From an uncultured Alphaproteobacteria bacterium (GTDB taxonomy: Bacteria; Pseudomonadota; Alphaproteobacteria; RF32; CAG-239): a DNA stretch of 10,261 bases. The position numbers and the translations under genes are program-made. This document shows positions 1 to 8,077 of this stretch, piece after piece (within the stretch, counting starts at the first letter, position 1; the number at the start of each line of letters is the position of its first letter). A model generated the notes under the pieces. It did no database searches, had not been told where the DNA came from, and was given only the letters and a program-made list of their open reading frames with translations. The stretch covers positions 1 through 10,261 of the forward strand of contig CAMOLN010000015.1 in assembly GCA_946618745.1 (NCBI GenBank), read 5' to 3'.

Positions 1-1272
1 ATTCACCGCATTAACACTTCCCGAAGTAACGACTTTTCCGCCAAACGCAACAGTATCAAACTTACTTATTGTCAAAACTCCGTTATTTAATTTAGTATTG
101 GCAATTATATCCATCAATACCATATCATCTGCCAAAATTAATTTACCTATTTTAACATTGAAAACACCATTAACCATATTCAAATATTCATAAGGTATTT
201 TTTCATCAGGCACCGTTTCCAAAGCTGCCGCCTCTCTAATCAAACTCGGCACATACCACGATAACATTGAATTTTTGCTCAAAGAATTAACATCAAAAAC
301 ATCACTGCGTAAATCAGCATTTATTACCGGTTTTGCTTTGCTCCAATCCGCTTTCACCGCACCGGTAATCAAATTAGTAGCCACATTTAAACTTCTAACA
401 TTAATATCTGCTTTATTGACATCTCCATCCACTCTGGCCAGCAGACTTGTTTCAGGAGCACTAAAATTACCTGCCGGATTATGAATGTCAACCTCTGCAC
501 GATAAGTTATATTTCCGGTCAGATTTATCGCCTCTCCGTTCAAACTTGTTTTTACACCGAAAGCTTTAATTACCCCCTCAAAATCAGTTTTATTATCCTG
601 CAAAATTGTTTGAATATCCGATAAAGATACTTTAGCTTCAATCAATTGCTTATCATATTCAACAACCGCATTCAGCTTCATCGGTTGCTCTCTTTCTGCC
701 TCAAACTCAATCTCTTTTATATTCAAGGCAATAGTTTTGTTATTCTTAGCCTCATAATAAATGACCTTACCATCATCTAGCCTGACCTCTTTGGCAATTA
801 ATCCGATAGCTGCCGCGGCGGTTGCATCTTTAACTTTAGGAGCTGCGCCGCCATTTTGCTTTACACTTGCACTCTTATTGGCAAATTCCCAACTTTTTCT
901 GCCGTCTTTTGCAACTTCTAAATAAACTTCCGGATTTACCAAGATAAATTTCTTGATGTCAATCTGACGATGTAGCAATGCATTCAAAGAAAACTGCACT
1001 TCCAACTTTTGTAACTTAGCCATATAAGGATTTTGCGCCCAATCCGGATTAGCAAACGTTACATCATTAATTACTATTGTCGGAATTAATGACAAACCTA
1101 ATTTAGCTTCACCGTTTAATGATAATTTACGTCCTGTTTGTTGAAATACTAAATTTTCAATCTCACTTTTATAACGATTTAAATCAAAATTACGTACAAA
1201 AAAGAAACCGCCTAAAGCCAGTATAATAATTAATGTTGCTACTATTGATGCTGTTTTCTTAACTATTTTCAT
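1..1272 (-). CDS. AsmA-family envelope protein, N-terminal part (runs off window edge)
   Basis: The frame is open from ATG at 1272 to base 1 with no stop, so 424 codons are visible and the C-terminus lies outside the window. Residues 1-6 are positively charged and 7-26 form one hydrophobic segment, giving an inner-membrane anchor with the remainder exported. After it comes the AsmA N-terminal pattern: a QQTGRKLSLNGE stretch near residue 45, then a FANPDWAQNP motif near 70, then alternating short beta-strand-like segments. The AsmA/TamB-like group is linked to outer-membrane assembly and lipid transport between membranes; which paralogue this is cannot be told. A GGGAG Shine-Dalgarno about 7 nt upstream supports the start. 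It is the last visible gene of the operon, 16 nt after rluC. A low-complexity Ala/Lys patch near residues 135-150 is the only oddity. Confidence 0.85.
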   Translation of the reverse strand, partial: MKIVKKTASIVATLIIILALGGFFFVRNFDLNRYKSEIENLVFQQTGRKLSLNGEAKLGLSLIPTIVINDVTFANPDWAQNPYMAKLQKLEVQFSLNALLHRQIDIKKFILVNPEVYLEVAKDGRKSWEFANKSASVKQNGGAAPKVKDATAAAAIGLIAKEVRLDDGKVIYYEAKNNKTIALNIKEIEFEAEREQPMKLNAVVEYDKQLIEAKVSLSDIQTILQDNKTDFEGVIKAFGVKTSLNGEAINLTGNITYRAEVDIHNPAGNFSAPETSLLARVDGDVNKADINVRSLNVATNLITGAVKADWSKAKPVINADLRSDVFDVNSLSKNSMLSWYVPSLIREAAALETVPDEKIPYEYLNMVNGVFNVKIGKLILADDMVLMDIIANTKLNNGVLTISKFDTVAFGGKVVTSGSVNAVN

Positions 1273-1288
1273 AATATTACTCCCTTTT

Positions 1289-2212
1289 CTATTTTAATTT
1301 CCACCCGAAACTATCCATTACTTGTCTGAAATATTCCGGAATCGCCGCCGTGATAACCAACTTTTTATATATATTCGACAAATCCATTTTGTATGCGTGC
1401 AAATATAATTTATCTGCCATATCATTAATTCTGACTTTTTTATCAATAAAATATCTGTCATCGCCGACAATCGGATTACCGATGTATTTCATATGTGCCC
1501 GCAATTGATGTGTCCTCCCTGTTTTAGGGCTTAACTCCACCAATGCAAATTTACCACCGGCACTATCCAATAATTTCATTTTACTTAAAGCTTTTTGACC
1601 TTCTGCAGCTATTACCATATTTTCACCCTGCTTTAACAGCGGAGCATCAATCAACATCTCATTTTTTTTCGGACATCCATACACAACTGCTATATAAGTT
1701 TTTTCAATATTTTTATCCTTAAATGCTTTAGTCAACAATTCGGCATATTGACGATTTCTTGCCAACAATAAAATTCCTGAAGTATCTTTATCTATCCGAT
1801 GAACCAACTTAGGAGCTTCTTCATTTTCAAAACACAACGCCTGCAACATACCGTCAATATGTCTTTTGATGTTGGTTCCACCTTGCACCGCTAAACCAGA
1901 TGGTTTATTCAATACAATAATATTCTCATCTTTATATATCACTAATGAACGTATAAACTCGACGTCTTTCTCATTAACCACCGCTTTACTGACCGACTTG
2001 ATATCGTCTTGTAAAGGAGGAATTCTCACCTCCTGACCGCTCACCAAGCGAGTTGAAGCTTCGCATTTTTTTCCATCAACCTTAATTTGTTTAGTACGCA
2101 ACAATTTTTGCAATCTGCCCAGTGGTAAATCGGGATAATATTTTAAAAACCACCGATTCAATCGTATGCCGTTATCACATTCCCTAACCTTCACAAAATC
2201 AACTTGCCCCAT
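1289..2212 (-). CDS. rluC: 23S rRNA pseudouridine synthase, RluC/RluD (RluA) family
   Basis: This 307-residue protein is the usual length for the family. Residues 17-65 form an S4 RNA-binding domain (RLNRWFLKYYPDL, then LQKLLRTKQIKVDG). The catalytic domain follows, with the HRIDKDTSG motif whose Asp141 is the expected catalytic aspartate that isomerises uridine to pseudouridine. The NKPSGLAVQGG segment near 102-112 and the KTGRTHQLRAHM segment near 230 are further family motifs. RluC acts on 23S rRNA during 50S assembly. The S4 region resembles alphaproteobacterial RluC, but RluC and RluD share this architecture, so substrate positions are inferred only. The gene starts 7 nt after the acidic-protein gene. 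The nearest GGAG lies about 12 nt before the ATG, rather far, so translational coupling is possible. Confidence 0.9.
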   Translation of the reverse strand: MGQVDFVKVRECDNGIRLNRWFLKYYPDLPLGRLQKLLRTKQIKVDGKKCEASTRLVSGQEVRIPPLQDDIKSVSKAVVNEKDVEFIRSLVIYKDENIIVLNKPSGLAVQGGTNIKRHIDGMLQALCFENEEAPKLVHRIDKDTSGILLLARNRQYAELLTKAFKDKNIEKTYIAVVYGCPKKNEMLIDAPLLKQGENMVIAAEGQKALSKMKLLDSAGGKFALVELSPKTGRTHQLRAHMKYIGNPIVGDDRYFIDKKVRINDMADKLYLHAYKMDLSNIYKKLVITAAIPEYFRQVMDSFGWKLK

Positions 2213-2219
2213 CTTTTAT

Positions 2220-3287
2220 TTAGGCTCCATAGGAAAAATATTTAACACTTTCATAAACCACAATTCTTTTTATATCTCTAAAACGCAGAACTTTATTTCC
2301 ATACCGTATGGTTCCGGAATTAAAAGGCATACATCCTTGTCTTTTTTGATATTCTTTTACATCTCGCAAACTCATCATTACACTGTTAGCAAATTCAACA
2401 TTCCAACCGTAAGTATCATATCCAACATTTACATGTATTGTATTACAATTCTCATTACCGTTAAAATCAGCACTTTCAAAACCCTTACTGATACTATACA
2501 CATTATCGCTTAGTCCGCCGTCATATTCTCGCAAAAACCCGATATCGGGAACTTCATCTAAACCGCTCAACGGCGAAAAATTATCTTCAACCGCAATATA
2601 TTCATCATCATTTTTAGCTGCTTGCGACATTAACCCGTTTTCATTCAAAACAGTCTCTTGAGTAGAATAGTCATCTTCCGGTGCCTCACTTATCTGGTTA
2701 TCATATTGTTCTTTCGCAGTATCACCAAATTCTGCAGCATTATCTTCATTTAGCGGATAACCGCTTCCGTTTCCTTCAACCCAAACATCATCATTAACCG
2801 CTTTTTCTTCTTCCGGCATAATATCAGCAACATTATTATCCCAAATATTTGCATCCGCATTTGTGCTGTCTTCGCCAACTTCTTCATTTTTAATGCTATC
2901 AGTATCCGTAAATTTACCGGAATCCTCCTCATTATTCAAAATATCATTTTCAACCGATAACATCTCATTATCTTGTTCAACACCGCCAACATTCCCCTCA
3001 ATATTATCACCGTTTTCTTCCATCACAAAACTTTGCCCGTTTTCATTAACATCTTCAGTTTTATCAAAAACTTCATCGACATTATTAACTGAATAATCAT
3101 TACCGGGAATTGCCGGTCGCTCATCTTCACTTTCCGTATTACCAATGGTATTATTTTCAGGATTTTCTAAAATATCATCAAAGTTAAAATCCTTCATAAT
3201 ATCTTCATCATCTGGCGACGCTAAAATATCGTCAATATTACTCAATTCCTCATCTTTTATATCTTCTTGCATAACCTCATCAACCAT
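2220..3287 (-). CDS. Highly acidic protein of unknown function with a small C-terminal domain
   Basis: I do not recognise this 355-residue protein. Residues 1 to about 260 are dominated by Asp, Glu and Asn, with few aromatic or basic residues, and look intrinsically disordered. There is no signal peptide or membrane segment. Near the N-terminus a short motif occurs twice: IDDILASP at 18-25 and FDDILENP at 36-43. Residues about 282-355 change character: mixed hydrophobic, aromatic and basic (TYGWNVEF, RYGNKVLRFRDIKRIVVYES), with the look of a small folded domain. A GGAG lies about 11 nt before the ATG and overlaps the end of the kinase gene. It sits between the two-component genes and rluC with 16- and 7-nt gaps, so it is co-transcribed with them. 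An adaptor or scaffold role is possible, but only position suggests it. The reading frame is secure; the function is unknown. Confidence 0.8.
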   Translation of the reverse strand: MVDEVMQEDIKDEELSNIDDILASPDDEDIMKDFNFDDILENPENNTIGNTESEDERPAIPGNDYSVNNVDEVFDKTEDVNENGQSFVMEENGDNIEGNVGGVEQDNEMLSVENDILNNEEDSGKFTDTDSIKNEEVGEDSTNADANIWDNNVADIMPEEEKAVNDDVWVEGNGSGYPLNEDNAAEFGDTAKEQYDNQISEAPEDDYSTQETVLNENGLMSQAAKNDDEYIAVEDNFSPLSGLDEVPDIGFLREYDGGLSDNVYSISKGFESADFNGNENCNTIHVNVGYDTYGWNVEFANSVMMSLRDVKEYQKRQGCMPFNSGTIRYGNKVLRFRDIKRIVVYESVKYFSYGA

Positions 3288-3303
3288 TTTAATCTATTCT
3301 CCG

Positions 3304-4662
3304 TTAAATTGGTAACTCTATTGTAAATTTCAATCCGCCTAACTTACTGTCACCCAACATAATTTTTCCGCCGTGAGCAACAACAATATCTTTAGTTATA
3401 GCCAATCCCAAACCTATTCCGCCGGTTTCCTTATTGCGCGAATTCTCCAAGCGGTAAAATGCCTTAAATACATCCTCCCTCTTATCCTCGGGAATTCCCG
3501 GACCGTTATCTTCGACTATAATTGTCAGCTTACGCTCACCGCAACCTAATCTTACTGCAACCTTTTTACCATAACGACAAGCATTTGCAATAACATTTGT
3601 TATTGCGCTCTTAATTGCTTGTTCTTTTACAATTATCATTATATTCTGATTTTCTGTAAAACATTTAATTTTTTTAAGTTCAACTCTAAATCTATCGCAA
3701 ATTCCTTTAACCAAACCGACTATATCTATCTTTTTAGCTTCCTCATTTCCTTCACCTCGCACAAAGGCCAGATAACCGTTAAGCATTTCTTCCATCTCTT
3801 TAATATCTGCTAAAAAATCTTTTTTATCCGCACCTTCCGGCATCATTGCCGCTACCAACCGCATTCTGGTCAAAGGTGTGCGCAAGTCGTGCGATATTCT
3901 CGCCAACATTTGTGTTCTTTCCGCTATTTGTTTAACAATTCGCTCTTTCATCTTAATAAAAGCCAAACCTGCTTTGCGCACTTCGGATGATCCGTAAGGC
4001 TTAAACCCGTCATCATATATTCCTTTACCGAAATTCTCCGAAGTTCGCGCCAAATCAGCTATTGCACGCACTTGAATACGCAAAAACAACATCGAAACTC
4101 CCAATAGCAACACCGATGTAACAACCATCCAAACCACAAACATAAATATCGATGATGAAAAAACTTTTTTACGAGGACAAGCAAAACGATAAACTTCCAT
4201 CCCATCATCAATTATAATCGCTAAATCATTTTTAATCGCTGCTTTATCATAAAAAATTTTCCAATAAGCATCTTTAATATCTCTTCTTAAAGCATCACGT
4301 AAATATTCAATCACCAATTTATTGGTCTCTGGCTCATAACTGTCTTTCAGTTCTTTACCTCTTTCCACAACTTCAAAATCCATCTGCATATTTTTGTCTG
4401 CCATCAATGCCAAACCTTCCGTCGGCAATCCGGCTCTATGCAAATCAAGTATAACTCTTATATTTTCAACCACCCCGTCAGCCATACGTCTGCCCATTCG
4501 GCTCCAACTGCTGTCAAAAAACACCACCACCGAAACTATTTGCACTCCGATCAATGGTAAAAAAATCAACAACATTGTGCGAAAGAACAATGTTCTGGGC
4601 AACAATTTATATCGCCAGTAGTCCAATTTTTCTTCCCATTTCAACGGTAATTTTAAGTGCAT
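3304..4662 (-). CDS. EnvZ-type sensor histidine kinase
   Basis: This 452-residue inner-membrane kinase has membrane segments at about 29-50 and 171-194 enclosing a periplasmic region of about 120 residues. A HAMP-like linker follows at about 195-245. The H-box ARISHDLRTPLTRMRL places the phosphorylated His at 258 and is close to the EnvZ signature. The ATP-binding domain shows an N-box (NVIANACRY, 356-364), G1 (EDNGPGIP, about 384-391), F-box (FKAFYRLE) and G2 (GGIGLGL, 414-420). All key residues are present, so it should autophosphorylate and pass phosphate to the regulator encoded 11 nt upstream. A strong GAGAGGA Shine-Dalgarno lies just before the ATG. The signal sensed cannot be read from the sequence. 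Linkage to pgsA and asmA hints at an envelope or osmotic signal, which is inference. Confidence 0.93.
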   Translation of the reverse strand: MHLKLPLKWEEKLDYWRYKLLPRTLFFRTMLLIFLPLIGVQIVSVVVFFDSSWSRMGRRMADGVVENIRVILDLHRAGLPTEGLALMADKNMQMDFEVVERGKELKDSYEPETNKLVIEYLRDALRRDIKDAYWKIFYDKAAIKNDLAIIIDDGMEVYRFACPRKKVFSSSIFMFVVWMVVTSVLLLGVSMLFLRIQVRAIADLARTSENFGKGIYDDGFKPYGSSEVRKAGLAFIKMKERIVKQIAERTQMLARISHDLRTPLTRMRLVAAMMPEGADKKDFLADIKEMEEMLNGYLAFVRGEGNEEAKKIDIVGLVKGICDRFRVELKKIKCFTENQNIMIIVKEQAIKSAITNVIANACRYGKKVAVRLGCGERKLTIIVEDNGPGIPEDKREDVFKAFYRLENSRNKETGGIGLGLAITKDIVVAHGGKIMLGDSKLGGLKFTIELPI

Positions 4663-4673
4663 ATTTTCCTCTC

Positions 4674-5360
4674 TCAGTCAGATAGCAACATATACCCTTT
4701 ACCGCGCACCGTCTGTAAATAACGCGGATTCTTTGAATCACGTTCAATTTTTTTACGCACTCTGGTTATCTGCACATCAATTGAACGTGGCGATTGCCCT
4801 GCTCCCAATAATTCAGAAAGTCTCTCTCGAGTAAACACCTGACCGCTTTTTTCACCCAAAATCATCAAAACATTTTGTTCAACCGCAGTCAAATGAATTG
4901 TCCCGCCTTGTTTCCATTGCAATTCTTTTGTCTGCATATCAAACAGGCACAATCCCAAACTGAGCTTTTCTTTCTTTTCTTTATCTTTCTCCATCCGCCT
5001 TAAAATATTGGCAATACGCAACAACAATTCTTTGGTATCAAAAGGCTTGGCAATATAATCATCAGCTCCGTTTTCCAAACCGACAATTCTATCCTCTACT
5101 CCTCCCATTGCCGTCAGCATAATTACCGGAACCAAACTTTCTTTACGTAATTTTGCTAAAAATTCAAAACCGCTTTCCCGCGGCATCATTACATCAACAA
5201 TCAGCAAATCAAAGCGATAATGTTTCAACAATTCACGGGCATCATCAGCATCTTTTGCCGCCGAAACCATATAACCGTTCTCGCGCAAAAAACGCTGCAA
5301 CAATTCCCGTAAACGAGTATCATCATCAACTACTAAAATATGCTTTTCTTGTAGTGCCAT
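4674..5360 (-). CDS. OmpR-type two-component response regulator
   Basis: This 228-residue regulator has a receiver domain at about 7-120 with acidic residues D12-D14, phosphoacceptor Asp56 (IVDVMMP), Thr83 (MLTA) and Lys105 (IAKPFD). A short Lys/Glu-rich linker at 123-133 leads to an OmpR/PhoB winged helix at about 135-227, with the family's conserved R-S-I-D-V-Q-I-T-R-V-R-K-K-I and VRGKGYML ends. It should bind DNA as a phosphorylated dimer and control transcription. Its partner is the EnvZ-type kinase encoded immediately downstream. The gene begins 3 nt after the pgsA stop in an AATTAATAAATG context with only a weak GGA, so translational coupling to pgsA is likely. Target genes are not visible in the window. 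Confidence 0.94.
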   Translation of the reverse strand: MALQEKHILVVDDDTRLRELLQRFLRENGYMVSAAKDADDARELLKHYRFDLLIVDVMMPRESGFEFLAKLRKESLVPVIMLTAMGGVEDRIVGLENGADDYIAKPFDTKELLLRIANILRRMEKDKEKKEKLSLGLCLFDMQTKELQWKQGGTIHLTAVEQNVLMILGEKSGQVFTRERLSELLGAGQSPRSIDVQITRVRKKIERDSKNPRYLQTVRGKGYMLLSD

Positions 5361-5363
5361 TTA

Positions 5364-6131
5364 TTAATTTTTCCGGCGTTGTTTACCTTTAACAGACTTT
5401 TTGCTTTGAACAGTCTTTTTAGGCAGTTTATTTTTAGACTTTTGAACCGAAACAACTGCCTTTTTAACCTTTTCTTCAACTTTATCTTTAGCTGTATCAG
5501 CCACCGCTTTGACTTTTTTAACCGGCTCGCTCACCGTCAAATCCTGAATAATTTTAGGCATTGGCGGAACTTTAGCACATTTCTCTGTTTCGCTGATATA
5601 ATCCAAACTTTTTTGAAAATATTGATATCCGGTCATAAATGTTAACACACCGGCAATCCATAACAAAAACTCGCCAATCTCGCCCCAATACCAAAATCCT
5701 TTTAATAACATCATTGACAAAGCGGTCATCTGAAAACCGGTTTTCCACTTTGCCAAGCGTGTAACCGGCAACCCGACATTTACCTCACGCAAAAATTCTC
5801 TCAATCCCGAAACCAACAATTCCCGACACAAAATTACAATTACCGGTATAAAACTCAAGCGCGTATAAACCATATCCGGCTTAGCTAACAGCACAACCAA
5901 AGCCGAAGTAACCAAAAGCTTATCAGCTATCGGATCCATCAAACGCCCCAAAGCTGAAGTCTCACCCCTTGCCCTGGCCAAATAACCGTCAAAATAATCG
6001 GTTATTGAAGCGATAATAAACAAAACCGCCGCCAAGAACGCCCAAAATGCGCCCTGAAAATACAAAGATAAAAATATCACCGGAATTACTACAATTCGCG
6101 ATAACGTTAATAAATTAGGAAGATTATACAT
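5364..6131 (-). CDS. pgsA: CDP-diacylglycerol--glycerol-3-phosphate 3-phosphatidyltransferase with lysine-rich tail
   Basis: PgsA makes phosphatidylglycerol phosphate from CDP-diacylglycerol and glycerol-3-phosphate in the inner membrane, the committed step to phosphatidylglycerol and cardiolipin. Residues 1-180 are the enzyme: multiple hydrophobic helices and an intact CDP-alcohol phosphotransferase motif running from Asp45 (DYFDGYLAR) through Gly62 to Asp66 and Asp70 (MDPIAD). The start at 6131 is chosen over an upstream in-frame ATG at 6155 because MYNLPNLLTLSR is the normal PgsA N-terminus and a perfect AAGGTGA lies 5 nt before it. The product is 255 residues, longer than the usual 180-200. 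Residues about 185-255 form a Lys/Val/Ala-rich tail ending in RRKN, outside the catalytic fold and unusual for the family. It lies downstream of uvrC, a pairing also known in other proteobacteria, and 3 nt upstream of the regulator gene. Confidence 0.93.
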   Translation of the reverse strand: MYNLPNLLTLSRIVVIPVIFLSLYFQGAFWAFLAAVLFIIASITDYFDGYLARARGETSALGRLMDPIADKLLVTSALVVLLAKPDMVYTRLSFIPVIVILCRELLVSGLREFLREVNVGLPVTRLAKWKTGFQMTALSMMLLKGFWYWGEIGEFLLWIAGVLTFMTGYQYFQKSLDYISETEKCAKVPPMPKIIQDLTVSEPVKKVKAVADTAKDKVEEKVKKAVVSVQKSKNKLPKKTVQSKKSVKGKQRRKN

Positions 6132-6136
6132 TTCAC

Positions 6137-6143
6137 TCACCTT
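6137..6143 (-). promoter_or_regulatory. Ribosome binding site that fixes the pgsA start
   Basis: The minus strand reads AAGGTGA here, a strong Shine-Dalgarno, with 5 nt between it and the ATG at 6131. The alternative in-frame ATG at 6155 has no comparable motif. Confidence 0.75.
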
Positions 6144-6183
6144 ATAAATAAACAACTATGGCACATATATTAAAACATAATTC

Positions 6184-7992
6184 TCAATTATGGAAGTAAT
6201 TATATATCTTTTCCGCCGTTTTTTTGCTCACTCCCTCTATTTTTTGTAAATCAGCAATTGATGCCTGAGCCACATCTTTAACCGAACCGAAATATCGAAG
6301 CAGTTCTTTTTTACGTTTTCCGCCGATTCCCTCAATCTCATCAAGGCTCGATTTACTCATTGATTTAGCCCGTTTCTTACGATGCGTACCTATGGCAAAT
6401 CTATGTGCCTCATCCCGCAGATTCTGCATATAAAACGCCAATGGCGAACGATATTCCAAATCAAAACTTTCCCTATCCTTGATATGATAAAACTCTCTGC
6501 CGGCATTTCTATCTTCGCCTTTAGATATTCCCACTATCAATATTTTGCTCAAATCATAATCTTTTAAGGCCTCATGCACTGCATTTAATTGACCTCTGCC
6601 CCCGTCCAATAAAATAACATCGGGACGATTTTCTTCACTCATCCGGTCAAATCTGCGTTTCAAAACTTCTTTCATCATCGCAAAATCATCTCGCGTTTCT
6701 GCGGTATATTTAATATCAAACGTGCGATAACTTTTTTTATCAAACCCCTCCGGAGTTGCCACAATCATCGCCCCGATAGCATAACTTCCCTGATTGTGCG
6801 AATTATCATACACTTCAATCCGCTTAGGAATTTCTTTCAATCCGAATTTTTCTCTCATTGCCTCCAAATTAGCCTTAACCGAAGCCTCCATAGCCAACTT
6901 ACGCCTTATGGCATCAACTGCATTATTATAAGCAAACTCCGCCAATTTACGTTTATTTCCTGCTTTAGGCAATAAAACTTTTGTTCCCAATGCCGCATTC
7001 CACCATTCATCATCGATTTCATCAAAACAAATTATCTCTTTCGGCACCGCATGTTCGGCATAAAACTCTCCCATAAAAGCCTCAGCCACTTCTACTGCAC
7101 TCGCTCCTTCGGCCTGATCGGGAAAATAAACCGCATTACCGCAATTCTGTCCTGCGCGAATAAAAAATATTTCCACCGCCGTCAAATCACCCATCTGCGC
7201 CACCGCAATCACATCGGCCGACTTTATCGCTGAATATTCCACATTCTGCCGCGATTGAATATTGCTCAAAGCTCTTATTCTGTCTCTTAACACCAACGCT
7301 TTTTCAAAATCCAGCGCTTCACTTGCTTTTTCCATCTGTTCATACAGATTCTTTTGCAAACTGTCATCATCACCTTCCAAAAAAGCTATCGCCTTATCCA
7401 CCAATTGCCGATATTCTTCTTTACTTATCAATCCCACACAAGGTGCCGAACACCGTTTTATCTGATACATCAGGCAAGGCCTTTGCCGATTGGCAAACAC
7501 TGCATCACGACATGAGCGCAACAAAAATCCCTTCTGCACTACACTCACCACTTCATTAACCGCCAAAACCGACGCAAACGGACCGAAATATTTATTTTTG
7601 CCTTTTCTTCCGCCGCGATATTTTGATAACTTAGGAAAATCAGCCCCCGTATCAATCGTCAAATAAGGAAAAGTCTTGTCATCTTTCAGCAAAATATTAT
7701 AACGCGGCTTAAATTTTTTAATCAGCTCATTTTCCACCAACAAGGCCCGCGCCTCATCTTCCACCACAATAAATTCCATCTTGGCGATTTGTGCCACCAT
7801 TTGTTGCAACCTGACCGGCAATTTATTGATATGCGAATAAGCAGTTATGCGTTTTTTGATACTCTTGGCTTTGCCCACATAAAGCACCTCCCCCTTATCA
7901 TCAATCATCCGATAAACTCCCGGATTCGCCGGAGCCACTTTGATATGTGCCTGTAAATTAGCCAAACCTTTTTGAATATCAAACAATTTCAT
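6184..7992 (-). CDS. uvrC: UvrABC excinuclease subunit C
   Basis: UvrC makes both incisions around bulky DNA lesions after UvrA/UvrB recognition. All expected parts are present (numbered from GTG 8001; subtract 3 from ATG 7992). The GIY-YIG nuclease is at about 27-100 (NPGVYRMIDDKGEVLYVGKAK). Four cysteines, 164, 176, 184 and 188, have the 12-8-4 spacing of the E. coli iron-sulfur ligands. A UVR domain lies at about 208-235. The RNase H-like 5' nuclease has Asp399 in VYDNSHNQGS, Asp438, Asp466 in LLDGGRGQLN, and His533. Two C-terminal helix-hairpin-helix motifs lie at 562-603. Total length is about 600 residues, normal for the family. The start is ambiguous: GTG 8001, ATG 7992 and TTG 7986 are all in frame. 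A GAGGAG at 7994-7999 is 1 nt from the ATG but 7 nt from the TTG. It is the first gene of the operon. Confidence 0.96.
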   Translation of the reverse strand: MKLFDIQKGLANLQAHIKVAPANPGVYRMIDDKGEVLYVGKAKSIKKRITAYSHINKLPVRLQQMVAQIAKMEFIVVEDEARALLVENELIKKFKPRYNILLKDDKTFPYLTIDTGADFPKLSKYRGGRKGKNKYFGPFASVLAVNEVVSVVQKGFLLRSCRDAVFANRQRPCLMYQIKRCSAPCVGLISKEEYRQLVDKAIAFLEGDDDSLQKNLYEQMEKASEALDFEKALVLRDRIRALSNIQSRQNVEYSAIKSADVIAVAQMGDLTAVEIFFIRAGQNCGNAVYFPDQAEGASAVEVAEAFMGEFYAEHAVPKEIICFDEIDDEWWNAALGTKVLLPKAGNKRKLAEFAYNNAVDAIRRKLAMEASVKANLEAMREKFGLKEIPKRIEVYDNSHNQGSYAIGAMIVATPEGFDKKSYRTFDIKYTAETRDDFAMMKEVLKRRFDRMSEENRPDVILLDGGRGQLNAVHEALKDYDLSKILIVGISKGEDRNAGREFYHIKDRESFDLEYRSPLAFYMQNLRDEAHRFAIGTHRKKRAKSMSKSSLDEIEGIGGKRKKELLRYFGSVKDVAQASIADLQKIEGVSKKTAEKIYNYFHN

Positions 7993-8008
7993 TCTCCTCA
8001 CGCTCTAA

Positions 8009-8036
8009 ATATTAGCCTTTACCCTTCAAAAATCAA
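8009..8036 (-). promoter_or_regulatory. Candidate sigma70 promoter of the uvrC operon
   Basis: On the minus strand, TTGATT (8036-8031) and TAATAT (8014-8009) are separated by 16 nt. Each hexamer matches 4 of 6 consensus positions. Transcription would begin near 8003, giving almost no 5' leader before the GTG/ATG/TTG start cluster of uvrC. The site lies between the terminator at 8042-8074 and uvrC, where a promoter is needed. Confidence 0.4.
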
Positions 8037-8041
8037 GCACA

Positions 8042-8074
8042 AAAAAAGGTCCTGCCTCAAGCAAGACCTTTTTT
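8042..8074 (-). terminator. Rho-independent terminator of the micro-gene operon
   Basis: Two 14-nt arms, 8042-8055 and 8061-8074, enclose a 5-nt loop. They have one non-Watson-Crick position, which is a G-U pair in minus-strand RNA but a C-A mismatch in plus-strand RNA, so the terminator works best on the minus strand. The A/T arms supply a U-run on either strand. It begins 3 nt after the stop of the 8078-8239 gene and insulates uvrC. Confidence 0.85.
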
Positions 8075-8077
8075 CTT

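Noticed and set aside
2166..3096. Plus-strand frames opposite rluC and the acidic protein
   Set aside because: Ser/Thr/Phe/Ile-rich translations are the mirror of the Asp/Glu/Asn-rich coding strand, not genes.
6132..6155. Upstream ATG at 6155 as pgsA start
   Set aside because: It would add eight residues before the normal N-terminus and lacks the strong AAGGTGA site found at the 6131 start.
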